From Dasypus novemcinctus (Eukaryota > Chordata > Mammalia > Cingulata > Dasypodidae), in assembly GCF_030445035.2 (NCBI RefSeq), contig NC_092216.1, positions 16,059,405-16,123,404 of the forward strand: 64,000 bases of DNA, written 5' to 3'. Below are positions 45,788-58,680 of the stretch, piece by piece. The translations under genes were made by a program, and so were the position numbers. Each line of letters opens with the position of its first letter. Position 1 is the first letter of the stretch. The notes under the pieces were generated by a model that saw only the letters and a program-made list of their open reading frames with translations, was not told where the DNA came from and did not search any database.

Positions 45788-46824
45788 CCAGATAGTGAGA
45801 TTGTGTGTTTTCTAATTCCCTTCTTTCTCTCTTTATTCTTTATAGCATATCACAATAATTGATGCACATATAAGGAATGATGCATTAATATACACAAACT
45901 ATATACAACTATTTTATAGGTTGATTTCATTATGTTTCATATCATAAAATCTAATAATTCTGAGTAATATTAAGCTAACAGGATACCAATATCTTCTATA
46001 AGTAATGAATATAAATACTGAGATAGGAATAACATTTTGCTTTCCAATCACTGTGCTTCTTTTTGCTGTTTGACAGTGCATTGACTAAAGCTTATTATAC
46101 CCCTCTTTCTGTCCTCCTCTGCAGCGGTAGAAGATAATAAAGAAACATCAAGTGAGATTCAGTAATTTGAATGCACAATGTGAAATATAAAGGTGAAAGT
46201 ATTTTGGGAAATTAAATGTGATTTTTAAATTCTTGTGAAAGAGGTAGGTCTCTGACAAGAGTATATTATTTAAACTACAGACCGTTGGCTCAGATGTAAG
46301 GAGGCATGAGGATTTATTCACCAAGGGAAATCAGTACCATTTTAATGAACTGTTCTTCTAAATTCAATTTTCTGCAATAATGATCGCCTGGATCCTTATA
46401 CTGTGACATAGTTCTGCTCTTGCTGTCTTCTTGAAAAGTCTGATTGAATAGACTTTAAGTGATTTTCGTAAACAAATTCCTATCTAGAGTCTGTTTTCTA
46501 GAAAGCAACACAGTTCCCAAATATATATTTAGTTATTACTTTAATAGATTTTATCTTCCAAAACATCTCTCAGCACTAAAATTAAGTAGACGCTCATTAT
46601 TGAAGGTAGAAGGAAACTGTTTTGGTAGTACTTGTAAGCTAAAAAAAAAAAAAAGGAAGGAATGAAAGAAGGAAGGACAGAAGGAAGGATGGAAGGAGGG
46701 AAGGAAAGGTCTTTCTTTCCATTATTTATCAAGTTTGATTAACATAACTATCAAAATAGATTAATTCAAATAGTTGAAATGACTGTTAGTAAAGTGATGA
46801 GGGTTGGCAATTTTTATTTATTAC
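45788..46824. other. AT-rich sequence with GGAA microsatellite
   Basis: No gene recognised. The microsatellite is at 46641-46709. Confidence 0.45.
46641..46709 (+). repeat. A tract plus (GGAA)n microsatellite
   Basis: 14 A (46641-46654) followed by imperfect ggaagg/gaaa units to about 46709. (GGAA)n tracts can bind ETS-family factors, but nothing here shows such use. Confidence 0.88.
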
Positions 46825-46885
46825 ATAGCATCTAACATTTATTGAGGATTTAGTATGAGCTGGTAAATACTCTATTGGAGAGCCT
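46825..46885 (-). repeat. MIR fragment (antisense)
   Basis: catctaacatttattgagga followed by atgagctggtaaatactc is the antisense of the MIR 3' end (taagcgctcaataaatgttg type). Confidence 0.62.
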
Positions 46886-47860
46886 TTTCCCTATATAACC
46901 ATTTTCTCCATCATTGATGGCATTTGAACTCCTGATATTAACTGGGCACATAAACATCAAGACAATGACCCATTTTGCAGCTATCTTGAAGCCAAGTGTA
47001 ACATGTTACTAAATTTTGGCCAATGGGAGATGGTGCAGAAGTTGCATGGCAGTTTTCAGAAACTTGCTTGCTTACAAGACATCAGTTGTAGGCATTTATC
47101 TCCTTTCATCAATCCTTACTACTTTCTGTAAGCTGTAATTTAGACACCATGGCAGGAAAAGGAATAAACATGTTGGATTACCATTTGTTCTTGAGGGAAA
47201 AGCCTGGATGCACAATTACTCTGTAAAAGCAGAACTGTCATAACAACTATAGACTTGCTGATCTAAAGTGATTCCAAACTTCTACATAAAAACTAAATAC
47301 ATCTCATGTGTGTGTACTGTTATTTTAGATCTCTATCTTGCCGGACACAACCTAGGTTATATTATTCACATGTAATCTCATTTGTACATAATACATTTCT
47401 ATAAATAGAGTAGTATTATATCTACTCAAGAGTTGAAGAGATTTAATTATAGGAGATTAATTATCTTTCCCAATAATTAGCAGTTAGTGAATGGAACTTT
47501 TAAATTTTCTGCCTAGGTATTTTAATTCCGGAAAGCATGCTCATAACCAGTGTAAAAATGACTTCCTGATTAATCCACATGCTGTGAAGGTGTGGATTTA
47601 TGCTTGCTGTTCCTGCATATCACTATTTCAATTACCAGAAAAGTCAACACCTAATACAGAAAGTAAAGATACTTCAACTGTGCTGTAGCTGAGAAATTTC
47701 CCTTTGGTACTCCAATTTTTATAGCTCTATCAGTGTATTCATGGAGTCAACTTCAGCTGTAAGGAAGTCGTGTCCTTTAGATTCCTGCCTTTCCTCTGAA
47801 CTTGAAAATCTTGACATTTAGTACCAGACCATGTTATTAATCATTAGCATTTGTTAAGTC
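46886..47860. other. unique sequence, unclassified
   Basis: No gene. Part of 46930-47330 has the flavour of an old dispersed mammalian repeat (ttggccaatgggagatgg, agacaccatggcaggaaaag) but I cannot name it. Confidence 0.4.
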
Positions 47861-48287
47861 TGTTGGGCTTCCAAAAGCAATATACCAGAAATGGCTTGGC
47901 TTTTATAATGGGAATTTATTAACTTACAAGCTTACAGTTCTGAGGTTGAGAAAAATGTCCAAATCAAGGCATCATCAGACAATGTTTCTTCCTGAAGACC
48001 GGTTGCCAGTGATCTTGGACTCTGTCTCATGTCAAGGCACATGGCTGTCTGCAGTTCTCTCTCTTGTCTTCTGGTTTCCTTGCTTTCAGTTTCTTGCTTA
48101 CTTGATTTTCTGTCTGAACTATATACTATTATAAAACGTTCCAGTAAGAGGATTAAGACCCACCCTGAGCCATGCCTTCCCTGAAATATCCTAAAGGCCC
48201 TACTTACAGGAGATTTACACCCACAGGAATGGGTTAAATGGGTTAAAGCTCATAATTTTCTGGGATCCATACAACCTCAAGCCGTCA
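47861..48287 (-). mobile_element. MaLR-like LTR (antisense)
   Basis: Begins tgttgggcttccaaaagcaa, with the family's atgtccaaatcaaggcatca and accgagccatgcc-like phrases, ending aacctcaagccgtca. About 427 bp. Target duplication not evident. Confidence 0.82.
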
Positions 48288-49423
48288 GAACCTTATTCAA
48301 TACCCTGCTTCTCAAGAACACCAAGCAACTGAAATTTCTGCTTGGGATTGTGAAATCCAAAAGCTGTTAAAACATTCCTTTTTGAGCTTTCCTTATTAAT
48401 ACTTTGGCATGTGTTTGTTTAAAATATTTTCACGTGGTTGAACAATATTTATTAAGGAAAATATCCTTTTCCAGTGGACTTAGACTCTACGTTCTCACCC
48501 TCTTATCCTTATTATTTCTTGTCCTTTTGAAATTTTCATGTGTTTGCTTTAGCATCTTCTAGAATAAAAGAACTAATTTCACTATTATGCCTGAAGCTCA
48601 CACTGAATATATAGAAAAGGATGATCTCAACTTGAAGAGCTGTAACTATACTAAAGGGAAAATCTAGAATGCTGTAACTATTCAGCAATTATTATGCTTT
48701 CACTCTCCAGAAACCCAGACATTAATTCAGACTGAGTGCTCTGGACCCTGAATGCGTTAGACAAATATCTGCTTCTGTTTGTAATGGTCATGTTTCTCTT
48801 GGAGATGAAAAGGGGCATAAATGTGAGAAAAAAGAAAACAAGTTAGTAAATTAATGTGACCAGAAAAGGATTTCTTGGAGGATTTAATTAGTAACATTCC
48901 ACTTAGAAAGCTAAGACCAAAATAGTCACCTCTGACTTTATAAGTTCTTTTAGAAATTTTTCGATTCCTATGCTAAAAGTATACCCATTACTTGTGAAAT
49001 ATGTAGAATACTGATCAATCAACAGTCAGTATAAGAAAGGAAAATATCTTTTACCTGCCAAATAATTCGTGTCCTTCAACTGAGAACTTTCATCTTCTAA
49101 CTGAATAGGCTGCAATGCAAGAGAAACAGTAAAAGAGCATAAACTAATAATGTAGTGATTCTTGGTATTTTATCTCTCTCATACTCAAAGCAGAAATGCA
49201 ATCGATAATCTAAATAACATGAGATAATGAACAAAACCTGTAGCATCCTTACTCATACCTAAAGATTATTGGTATGAACTATGAATTCTGCATAGTGACT
49301 CCAGGGTACTTTGTTTTAGAGAAATTGCCCTCCACATATCCTGCCATGTCCCATTGTGAATAGTAGGGATTGATTTGGATTTCAACACTGCAGTGGGATG
49401 GAGTATATCCTGAAATTGGTGAT
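48288..49423. other. AT-rich sequence, nothing recognised
   Basis: No gene or repeat family identified. Confidence 0.45.
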
Positions 49424-50076
49424 TGTAGCAGTTTGGTATTTTTTATGAATTCCAAAAATAGATACTGGATTATGTTTGTAAACTGGTCTGTTCCTCTGGA
49501 CATATTAGATTATATTGAATTCAGAGGTGTCACTTTTACTTGATTAAATAATGATTAAGGCTTTGATTGAGCCACATAAGTAGGACACGGAGTCCCACTC
49601 TCTGCTAGGCAGGGACTCACAGAGGTACTGCACCACAGAGATGGGAGGTTGGAATTTTGATACTGAGCCTGGGCAAGTAAACACAGAGATGCTGATAGGT
49701 GAGGAAGGAGAAAAAGCTCCATGAGACATGGCAGAGGCCCCAGGAAGAGAGAAGAGCCATTCGCCTGGAAGTTTACAGCTGGCCTTGTAGAGAGAGCAGA
49801 GCTGCTGAGCCCTGGGAAGAGAGATGAGACATATCCCAGTCTACAGGAAGAAAAATCTGGGACCACTAAGCCTTAAGAGAAGGAGGAAGCCTCAACCCTT
49901 ATAGATGTTGGCAGCAGTCATCTTGCTCCAACATGTGGCAAAAGAGTTTGGTGGGGGAAGTAACTAATACTTTATGGCCTTGTGACTGTAAGCTTTTACC
50001 CTAAGTAAATATCCTTTTGTAAAAGCCAACAGATTTCTGGTATTTTGCACTGGCACCCCTATGGCTGACTAATACA
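49424..50076 (+). mobile_element. MaLR-like solo LTR, 5-bp duplication
   Basis: Starts TGTAGCAGTTTGG and ends ggctgactaataca, flanked by gtgat (49419-49423) and gtgac (50077-50081), one mismatch. Length 653 bp. Family phrases: gattatgtttgtaaactggt, aggctttgattgagccacat, agcagtcatcttgctccaac. Confidence 0.92.
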
Positions 50077-50633
50077 GTGACATTCAAAGTCATCCTATTT
50101 GAATATTTTCTAACAGAGTTTTCATTCATTCTTAATATTCTTAAGCAATTGTTACTTGTTATGAGGTACTTAGATCCTAAGCTTCTTACTATTGAGTTCC
50201 AGTGGCAGAAAATCTTGGTATACTGTCATTGATGTTGTAATGGTTTGCATATTCTCTAACTAAACTGTGATGTGGACAGATATGTCCTTTGGATGCAGTG
50301 TATGCAGATTTGACATTTGGACTGGATATCTTCTACCATTCTGAGCCAGTACAAATTGGGCTCTGTTTGTACTGAAATTTCTTTTTTGTCCACTGATCAA
50401 AGATATTCCTGAAAATAGAAATGAACTCTACTGGACCTAGGCATTGCCAGTTCTCAGTATTGCAATTTATTAATGAGACACAATTTGCTACAGATCCACA
50501 ACAACATCTAACTCTCATACAGCTAATCCTTGCCTATGTGGCTATTCCCCTTATATGTTCACTCTGGGCCAGTTAACTGTTTTTTTTTTCCTTCTTTTCC
50601 ACTCTATCTAACATGATGATTATTCATATATAT
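50077..50633. other. unique sequence, nothing recognised
   Basis: Short AT-rich stretch between two LTRs; no feature recognised. Confidence 0.45.
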
Positions 50634-51239
50634 TGCCCTGGTTTGAATCTTTTGTGGACTCCAGAAAATTATGTTCTTAAACTAAGCCATACCTATGTTT
50701 ATAAACCTATGTATGTGTGTGTGGGGGGGGGGGGGCGGGGGAGGAGGGCATTTTTATTAGATCATTTTAGTTAAGGGCCTTTGACTTGAGTTTCTAAAAG
50801 CAGATAACTGAAAGCAGAAACATACACAGAAAGACGGCTGCCATCATCTTACTCTTCCATGAGCCTCTCTAAGGAAAGACAGAGAAACCGAAGAGGATGA
50901 TAGAGAGACCAAAGTCTAGAAACATGGAACAGCTTGAAGCTGAAGAGATAAAGTCAAGAGAAGAAGGAAGAGATGAGCCATTATAATTGGACACCACAGC
51001 TGAATTCAGGGGGAAAGTGAGCCTGAAGAAGAAAGGAGATAGAGACCAGAAGAGCTGCCATTTTTCTTTGCCATGTAGCAGGACTCCAGGATCTAGCAGC
51101 CAAACTTTGGCATCTCTGCTGATGCCTTGATTTGGAGATTTTTGATGACCTCAGTACTAAAAGTTTTCATGCTAATAAATTATAAAAGCCAAACAAATTC
51201 TGGTGCTTTTGCATTAGCAGCCTTTAGCAAAGTAAAATA
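50634..51239 (+). mobile_element. MaLR-like solo LTR, 5-bp duplication
   Basis: Starts TGCCCTGGTTTGAATC and ends near agcaaagtaaaata, with tatat on both sides (50629-50633 and about 51240-51244). A G tract (13 G, C, five G) lies at 50723-50741. Phrases ttgccttgatttggagat and aataaattataaaagccaa belong to the family. Confidence 0.86.
50723..50747 (+). repeat. poly-G tract in MaLR LTR
   Basis: 13 G, C, five G, then AGGAGGG, directly after a gtgtgtgtg repeat. The LTR at 11249 has a shorter gtgtgtgtgg-plus-G-run at the matching place. Confidence 0.8.
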
Positions 51240-51940
51240 TATATCATCTGTCTTCCCTTGGGGAGCAACTATAAACATTGTCCATACCTATATGAGGAAT
51301 ATATTCTATCTTATTTTGCTGTATAAATTATTACTCCCTTGCAATGAAATAGCTCTAATATCCTGCATCAGAACCTCATGGGAAAGGGCAACCAAACTTC
51401 CCTGCTATGATCTGAATTATAATAAATTCGAAATTATTGTCAGGTAAGGTAGTGAGCTGCCATTTTCTGTAGTCAAGTACATATATAAAATGTTTATTAT
51501 TTATCCTTTCTTCAAAAAGCATTCGATATGTACTTCAAAGCTTGTCAGTGATGAAACATTTTTGGAAAAGGGCTATAAATTAAAAATTGTGAGTAAAGGT
51601 TTGGGGAAAAATTTTTAACCTAATCATGTTTCTATTGAGGGAAAGGAATTTGCACTTTATATAGGAAAGTAATACAGTAACACTTACATGTCTAATTCCT
51701 CACTTATTCTTTCCAAGAAAAGGAAATTACTTATCTCAATGGTGAGTTGGAAGAATAAGAAGAGCAAACTCAGGTGCTGTCTCGGGAGCCTCTCGTGCAG
51801 AGTACACCTACCCCCAGGATAAATACGTCTTGGTCATTTTCTACTATTTCAAAATCCAAAGGAAATAAAGGATACTTTTTATCAATCCTTTAAAATCTTC
51901 ACATTCATTTCTGGAATTCCACTTTAAAATGACTGACAGA
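51240..51940. other. AT-rich sequence, nothing recognised
   Basis: No gene or family identified. The last 15 bp (aaaatgactgacaga, 51926-51940) are the left target duplication of the L1 that follows. Confidence 0.45.
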
Positions 51941-52568
51941 TGTGGAATCCAAACCCCCTCTTGACATAGATGTGGAATGGACACAACCAAGCCAAGGTCC
52001 ACAGGAAGGAGGAATACAGTAAGGATCAGAGTGGACTTAATGATATTCTATTCATGAACTATTGTGGTTAATAATTGAGAAAATGTGGCACTGATGTTGA
52101 AAAAGTGGCTATGGTGGCTGCTGGGTGCAGGGAAAGGGAAGAAGAGAAGAGATGTGGAGGCATTCTCGGGACTTGGAGTTGTCCTGGGTGGTGCCCCAGG
52201 GACAATTGTCGGATGTTGTATGTCCTCCCATGGCCCACCGGATGGAACGTGGGAAAAGTGTGGACTATGGTTGTGGAACACGGGACATGGGGTGCAGCGA
52301 TGCCCGGAGATGTACACACGAGACGCAATGGATGTGACATGATGATGGGGGAGGGTGTTATTGGCAAGGGGAGTGGTGGGGTGGGGGCGGTGCGGGCGAA
52401 TGGGGACCTCATATATATATTTTTAAAGTAATATCTTTTTAAAAAAATGAATAAATTGAGTAGAATTTGAAAAAAAAAGTGCAAGAGCCCATGTTGGAAA
52501 AAATTGCTATAAATGATAATGTGATTCAATAAAGTGTGGAATTTAAAAAAAACAAAACAAAACAAAAA
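51941..52568 (+). mobile_element. 5'-truncated L1 3' end (xenarthran type)
   Basis: A 628-bp copy of the same L1 3' UTR as at 34996, in sense orientation, with gatgtggaggcattctcggg, gtcctgggtggtgcc and a cctcatatatatatttttaa end plus A-rich tail. An exact 15-bp duplication aaaatgactgacaga flanks it (51926-51940, 52569-52583). A 118-codon open frame inside is not a gene. Confidence 0.92.
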
Positions 52569-52984
52569 AAAATGACTGACAGAAAAATTTATTCTATATG
52601 CAGGAAATGAAAGGAATTTTAACAGAATCAGCAAAAGCTAAATCAGGAGTTTGCAATTAGACAATTTACCAGTGCCTCAAATGCTAATCACAACTTTCTC
52701 CTCAGTTATTACACCCCAATTTTTTAAATCTCAAAAACAGGATCCAGCAACCAAAAGTGAGTTATTTTCATATGACTGAAATATACCATTACAGATTGCA
52801 AAATTTTACCCTTCTCACCCTATGGTATAAGTACCTTAAGAGGTCATTTATCTTGTCCTCCAGAGTACTGAAGAAAGAATTTGTAATCAAAATAGAAGTG
52901 CACTTGCAAGTTCTTCATATTATCAATTATGTTTTCATTATGAAGAGAGTATGGGATAAATATCAAGTTTTGGAACCACATTGA
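52569..52984. other. AT-rich sequence, nothing recognised
   Basis: No gene or family identified. Confidence 0.4.
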
Positions 52985-54375
52985 ATGGTATGTACAAAGC
53001 TCTTTGACTTTTGAAAGTCAGGTTTTGGCAAATTTTCCCATCTGTAAAATGGTGATGATAGTGAGGATTTTTTTTTAATACTCTCACTATTTTCTTTTTA
53101 TTTCTTTTTATTTTTTTATTATTTTAAAAGTAAATAGATCACACAAAACATTAAATTAAGAAACATAAGCAGTTCCCATATAACCCACTCACCACCCACT
53201 CCCCTACATCATTTTTAAATTGTGTTTTCTTGAAGATACATAGATCACAAAAAATGTTACATTAAAAAATGTAAGAGGTTCTCATATACCCCACTCCCCA
53301 CACACTCACCTCCATCATTTTTATCTTTATTTATTTTTTAATGCTACATTCAAAAAATATGGGGTCCCCATATACCCCACCCTCCTCTCCCCACTCCTCC
53401 CATAAATACAACCTTCTCCATCATGGGACATTCATTGCACTCGGTGAATACATCTCTGAGCACTGCTGCATCACATGGTCAATGGTCCACATTATAGTTT
53501 ACACTCTCCCCCAGTCCAACCAGTCGGTCATGGGAAGACACACAATGTCCAGGAACTGTCCCTGCAGTACCACCCAGGACAGCTCCAAGTTCTGAAAATG
53601 CCCCCACATCATGTCTCTTCTTACCACTCCCTACCCTCAGCAGCTACCATGGCCACTTTCTCCAAATCAGTGCTACATTTTCTTTGATTACTAATCACAA
53701 TAATTCATGAATAGAATATCAGTAAGTCCACACTAATCCATACTCTATTCCTCCATCCTGTGGACCCTGGAATGGTTGTGTTCACTCCACATCTATATCA
53801 AGAGGGGGCTTAGATTCCACATGGATGATGCAGCAATTCTCCTGCTTGCAGTTGGAGGCACTTCTTCACCTCCATGTTAGCTGAGTAGGGTAAGTCCAGT
53901 AAACCAGAGTGTAGGAGTTGCAAGTCTGTTGAGGCTCAGGACCTGGCTATCACATGGACAATCCAGAGATTCGGGTCCTCTGTGTATACACTAAACCACA
54001 GCACCAACCACAGGTCCAGTAAAAGGAAGAGGAGAGGCTTGTGAACAAAGATCACATCTAAGTCCAACTCCATCACACAGAAACACAAACTCCAAATTAG
54101 GGCCAATTGACATGGCACTGAACTCCACCTGCCATGACCATACAACCTGTGGGTCTCTATAGCCCTCAAGAAAACCAATACCTGGGTTGTATCTATTTTA
54201 TCTGTCTCTGGGACTCTGCTGAGGTGTGCATAAGGGCAACCCCTCTGATAACCTCCTGGCTCTTTTTTGGAGACTCATAGCTTATGATTATAAATGAATT
54301 AATATGTAGAAAGCTTTAATAGTGCCTGGAATACAGTATTTGCATAATGAATGTTAAGGATTTATTATCATTCCC
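52985..54375 (+). repeat. MIR split by an L1 insertion
   Basis: Left half 52985-53070 (ttttcccatctgtaaaatgg, tgatgatagtgaggat) and right half about 54290-54375 (aatgaattaatatgtagaaa, tagtgcctggaatacagtat) join as one sense MIR when the L1 at 53071-54287 is removed. Confidence 0.82.
53071..54287 (-). mobile_element. L1 3' end (antisense) with repeated tail units
   Basis: Same L1 3' UTR as at 34996 (phrases ccattgcactcggtgaatac, aggacagctccaagttctg, gtccaactccatcacacag). Between 53130 and 53400 the tail region is present about three times: ccactcccctacatcatttt-, caccaccatcatttttatc- and ggggtccccatataccccac-type units with A-rich spacers. It stops at agactcatagcttatgatta near 54287. Confidence 0.85.
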
Positions 54376-55544
54376 TGAAGGAGTATCAGAGTAATTTTAG
54401 AAATTATTTCGAATGAATAAAAACCCACAGAGCTTATGAAAGCAGGTAACCCATTTACAGGTCAGCCATAGATAGATTTTTTTCCATAATAGCCCCTATT
54501 TTATTCAATACTGAAGAAAAAAGATAGTTATTTTGAAAATAGTTCAAGATCTATATCACTTATATAACTATTTAGAATGTGATAATTCAAACACATCCTT
54601 ATTGTTCCAGAGTTCATTCATGCTTCTTTGAAATGAAAGGAGGCTCAAATGTTATATGGGTTATTAATAAATCTGCATAAACTATCCCAATATTTTAATT
54701 TGAGAAAATGCAGTCTTCCAAGTACTGTCCAAGAAAAGGTTGGAGCATCTAATTATATTCTATATTGCACAAAATGAACCAAATCCGTATACCACTTATG
54801 AAGAGGGAAAAATTGAATTAACCTTAAAATTAAAGTTTTTAAAATTTTAATGTTTTTTTTCCTTCTACCCATTTTCTTTTATAGGAAACTATAAATCAGT
54901 TTTTGTGTGTGTGTGTGAGTATTTTAATCTGGAATTCCCAGAGATGAATTTTTTATAGAAGAAGTCAAAGGTGGTATATGGGTTTTTGTTCCATTTGTAG
55001 CTTTCAACAATTAATGGCATAAAGAAACTCTATATTTTAAGTGTTTAGTGCCTGATGAATACATATAGTATTGAGCTTATTCTTTGAGAAGTTGGGTGTT
55101 ATTTACAACCAGTGTTGACATTCCTGCTGCCCATCTAGAACTTGGACATTGCAACATAATTACCATCTCCTCAGTTAGTGATTAAGTATCAGTTTATTGC
55201 CTTTCAGGACAAATACATTCTTTACTGCCTGATCTGTAATACTGAGCTGAACCCAGTAAATATTTCTCTTTTGCCATTTGGGATGTATGTTGCTAAGCTA
55301 TCTCAATAGAAAGCACTAGATTGCCACTATGGATGACAGGGTTTATTATTTAGGGTCCCAGTCCTTCCTTTCCAGCATGTGTACTGTAGTACACAGTAGA
55401 CGAAATTTTTGGTGACCAGCAGTGGAAAGATTTTTTAAATACTCAGCACCTTACATGAGCTGTATCCCCCAAAAGAGTAGAGGGCCACGTCAAAGTGCAT
55501 TATCCCTGCAGGTGACTCCCTGAATGTTATATGGTATGGTAATA
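54376..55544. other. AT-rich sequence, nothing recognised
   Basis: No gene or repeat family identified, apart from a (GT)n run near 54904-54918. Confidence 0.45.
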
Positions 55545-56011
55545 TGATGGTTTGAAGCTTTATGGACCCCAGAAAAGTATGTTTTAAAGCTAATCCATTT
55601 TTTCTGTGCATAGGGCCTTTTGATTAGGTATTTCATCCAAGGGTGTTTTGATTAGGTTACTTCAGTTAAGGTGTCTCCCAGGTTGGGTCTTAATCCTCTT
55701 GCTAGAGTTCTCTATAAGAATATGTAATTCAGAGACAAAGAGAGAAAGCCAAGGAAGTCAGAAGCTGAAAGCAAAGAAATCCAGAAAAGAAGCGAGAGAC
55801 AAACAGACACTGCCTTGTGCTTTGCCATGTGACAGAAGAGTCCAGGATTTCTGGCAGTCAGGCTTCAGGTAGAAAGCATTGCCTTGATGATGCCTAGATT
55901 TGGACATTTCTCTCAGCCTTGAAACTGTGAGCTTGTAAGCTAATAAATCCCCATTGTAAAAGCCAATCCATTTCTGGTGTATTGCTTTTGGCAACCTAGC
56001 AAATTAAAACA
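55545..56011 (+). mobile_element. MaLR-like LTR
   Basis: Starts tgatggtttgaagctttatg and ends gcaacctagcaaattaaaaca. Family phrases ttgccttgatgatgcctaga and aataaatccccattgtaaaa. No convincing target duplication. Confidence 0.82.
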
Positions 56012-57779
56012 GGAACCTTAGTCTACCCAATTTCCTTTGATATCCCAGAGAGCATCTTCCAAGTGATTTCTACTATACAGCATCTAAGAGAACTTCTCCA
56101 CACTCTAGTGGACTGTAGCTGATCCTTACTATAAGAAGGCCTGAATTTCATACCTAGGGAGAGAATGGCTTCTCTGAATTTATTCCATCCTCAGCTCTGA
56201 ATGTTGTAGTTGTTCCATATATATATATATGCGATTAATCTTCCCCATTGCAGCAAATCCCATGTGACAGTTAATAATTGTGTACATTAAGTGTTACCTG
56301 TTCAACTTATTATGTGGTTTCTATCCCCTCATTGGACCTTGATTCATACAGAGTGGTCTGAGGAAGATGGCTGGTTCTAGGAACTGGACCCGAAGATTAG
56401 GCTTGAGTGGATTGGTGAGACCCTTGCTACAGAGAAAAATAGTTATAGTAATCTGTAGCATGTCATGACATCATAATTAATCAAGGTTTCACCTGTGATT
56501 AATTGTGATAAAGTGCCGAGTTAAGGCCCTTAGAAGCGTAATGACTGCTAAGTTTGTTGTTAATAGTAACTACAAAGACTTTACTGTGGGTCATAATTTT
56601 ATGAGTGCATTGGAGTACTTACAGAAAGAAATAAAAAGGTTAAGGATTTTAACTCCAGCTCAAGTTACAGTCTGAGAACAAAATGGCCTCCAAATTGTAT
56701 TTTGTTTTTAGAGCTACAGGGTTGCCAAAAATGAAATGCAAAATTTAATTACGCAGGTTCTGAATTGCAAACTCAGTTAAATACACGTTTTTTCTATACT
56801 TGTTGTATGAAGTTTAGGAAATTTGCTGGGGAATAAACAATATCTGGAAACATGGAGGAGTCATCTGCTAGGCCCAGATAAAACTGACAATTTGAACCAC
56901 TAAGTCACACTAAATTTTCCTTGGCAATAGAAATAGTTTGCACTCCACTAACTAAGGAATCTTGTGATTAAAAGGCAGAATTTTGAAAGAGGATTCTCAT
57001 TCTCTTCCATACCCACCACAACCATCTCTTATATCCAATAGACCCAATATTTACTGTCAAATCTAATTAAGTATTGGTTTGACAAGGACACACCATGACA
57101 GAACAGGATAGAGCTCACACACAAAGAGAATTCAAATTTTGCCATTATGTTATTAGCAAAAAGCTTGGAAAAAATGTGAAGGAATGGATTTTAAGTGCAT
57201 TGCCCCAAGAAGGTGAGAAATAAACAATATTTTGCAAAAATATTAATATGGGCATGGTTAATAGAGATCGTATTTACAATGTCTCCGTAGCTGAAGGTGG
57301 ATCTAACAGACAATATGGTTGGTTATCTGTTGGTTGATTCAGTAGGATCTTACTTATGAGGAAGTTGAAAGGCCAGAGCATTCCTGGAATGATGTGGAGG
57401 AGAAAATCCAAAGTCTTAGGGAGATATAGATGTTGCAATGGATCGATTGCATCCATTATGAATACACACCATTTGACTGCATTCTGTAAGAAGGGACATA
57501 ATATACACTTTTAATGACAATATTGAGAAATACAGTTGCATCCTTGAAAATCTCTGTGGTTTCTTTCCTTTTTAAACCAGGTATGAATATTGGAAATGCC
57601 ATTAGGGACATGACTCCCTGATTTCAATGGGGTTACCGGATTCCTTGAATAAAATAAACCAAGAGATAATACTTAACTACGAAAAAAAAAAAATCAATGT
57701 AGGCCTATTTACTGTAAAGTTAGTAAGGATGTACAGGTAAGCAGAATTCCTTGCTTGAAGAGATCTTTGGTGCAGACTA
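56012..57779. other. possible ERVL-like internal sequence, mostly unassigned
   Basis: Precedes the pol remnant at 57780 in the same orientation and has no other family assignment. It might be gag/early pol of the same element, but this is inference only. Confidence 0.3.
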
Positions 57780-58680
57780 ATTGATTCTAGTGTCCCAAGG
57801 GACAAAATACATGTTTATCCTACTATACTATTGCCTAACCCATAAAACAGAGCAAACTCTAGGTCTGGAAGAAAAAAAAATATATGACTTTGGTCACCAC
57901 AGTGCAGAGTCATGGCCTTCTTATCTTGATTCCAGTCATGAGTCAATTCATAGACTTAAAAGCCATTTGAGTGCAGGGTAATCTGTTTCCTCTTATAAAA
58001 GTTTCACATGACATTGCTGTAATGTATGTACTATAAATCAACTTCCAAACCATTTACTAGAGTTATCTGCATTGGGGGAAAGCAAATATCTAGACCTTTC
58101 ATAGTTTATTAGATATAGGTGTCTGAAATTATCTTAATACCTAGAAACCAAACACATCACTGTAACCTACCAGTCCATGAAGAGAACCTATGGTAGGCAG
58201 ATGATAGATGACATTTTAGCTCAAGTTCAAACTACCATAAACCCAGTTAAATTAAAGACCAATCCTGTGGTTATTTTTCTAGTTCCTGAATATACAATTG
58301 GAATTTCCATACCAAACAACTGGCAGAATCCACACATTGGTACTCTGACACATACAGAGAGGAATATTATAGTAGGAAGATGTAAATTGTAGCCCCTGGA
58401 ACTTCCTCTCCCAATTAAGTTAGTAAACCGGAAATCACTCCACATCCTTTGAGGAATTGGCAAGATTTCTGGCTCCATCAAAGACTTGAAAGAATTCCAC
58501 TATCCCATTTAACTTACCAGTTTGACTTGTGCAGAAATCCATGGATCTTGTGAAATGATTGTGGGTTTTCATAAATTTAATCAAATGATGTCTCCAATTA
58601 TCAACTTGGATATTCTGCAGGTGTTCTTTTCTATATCATCACCACTCCTGAATACTACATTATAAATTTTAACTATAAAC
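57780..58680 (+). mobile_element. ERVL-like pol remnant (protease to reverse transcriptase)
   Basis: The plus frame at 58177-58392 contains VVIFLVPEYTIGI and NNWQNPHIGTLT, which match the region between protease and reverse transcriptase of ERVL-type elements. Downstream, in other frames, follow an ELPLP-type and an NLDILQ-type segment near the start of the reverse transcriptase (58400-58620). Stops and frameshifts are frequent, so this is a fragmentary, inactive relic. No env is seen, as expected for ERVL. Flanking MaLR-like LTRs at 55545 and 60716 are of different subfamilies and are not shown to be its own LTRs. Confidence 0.68.

Noticed and set aside
52068..52634. 188-codon minus-strand and 118-codon plus-strand frames
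   Set aside because: Both lie within a 5'-truncated L1 3' UTR flanked by a 15-bp target duplication.
58177..58392. 71-codon frame as a domesticated retroviral gene
   Set aside because: It is a fragment of ERVL-like pol with stops on both sides and frameshifts downstream; nothing suggests selection to keep it.
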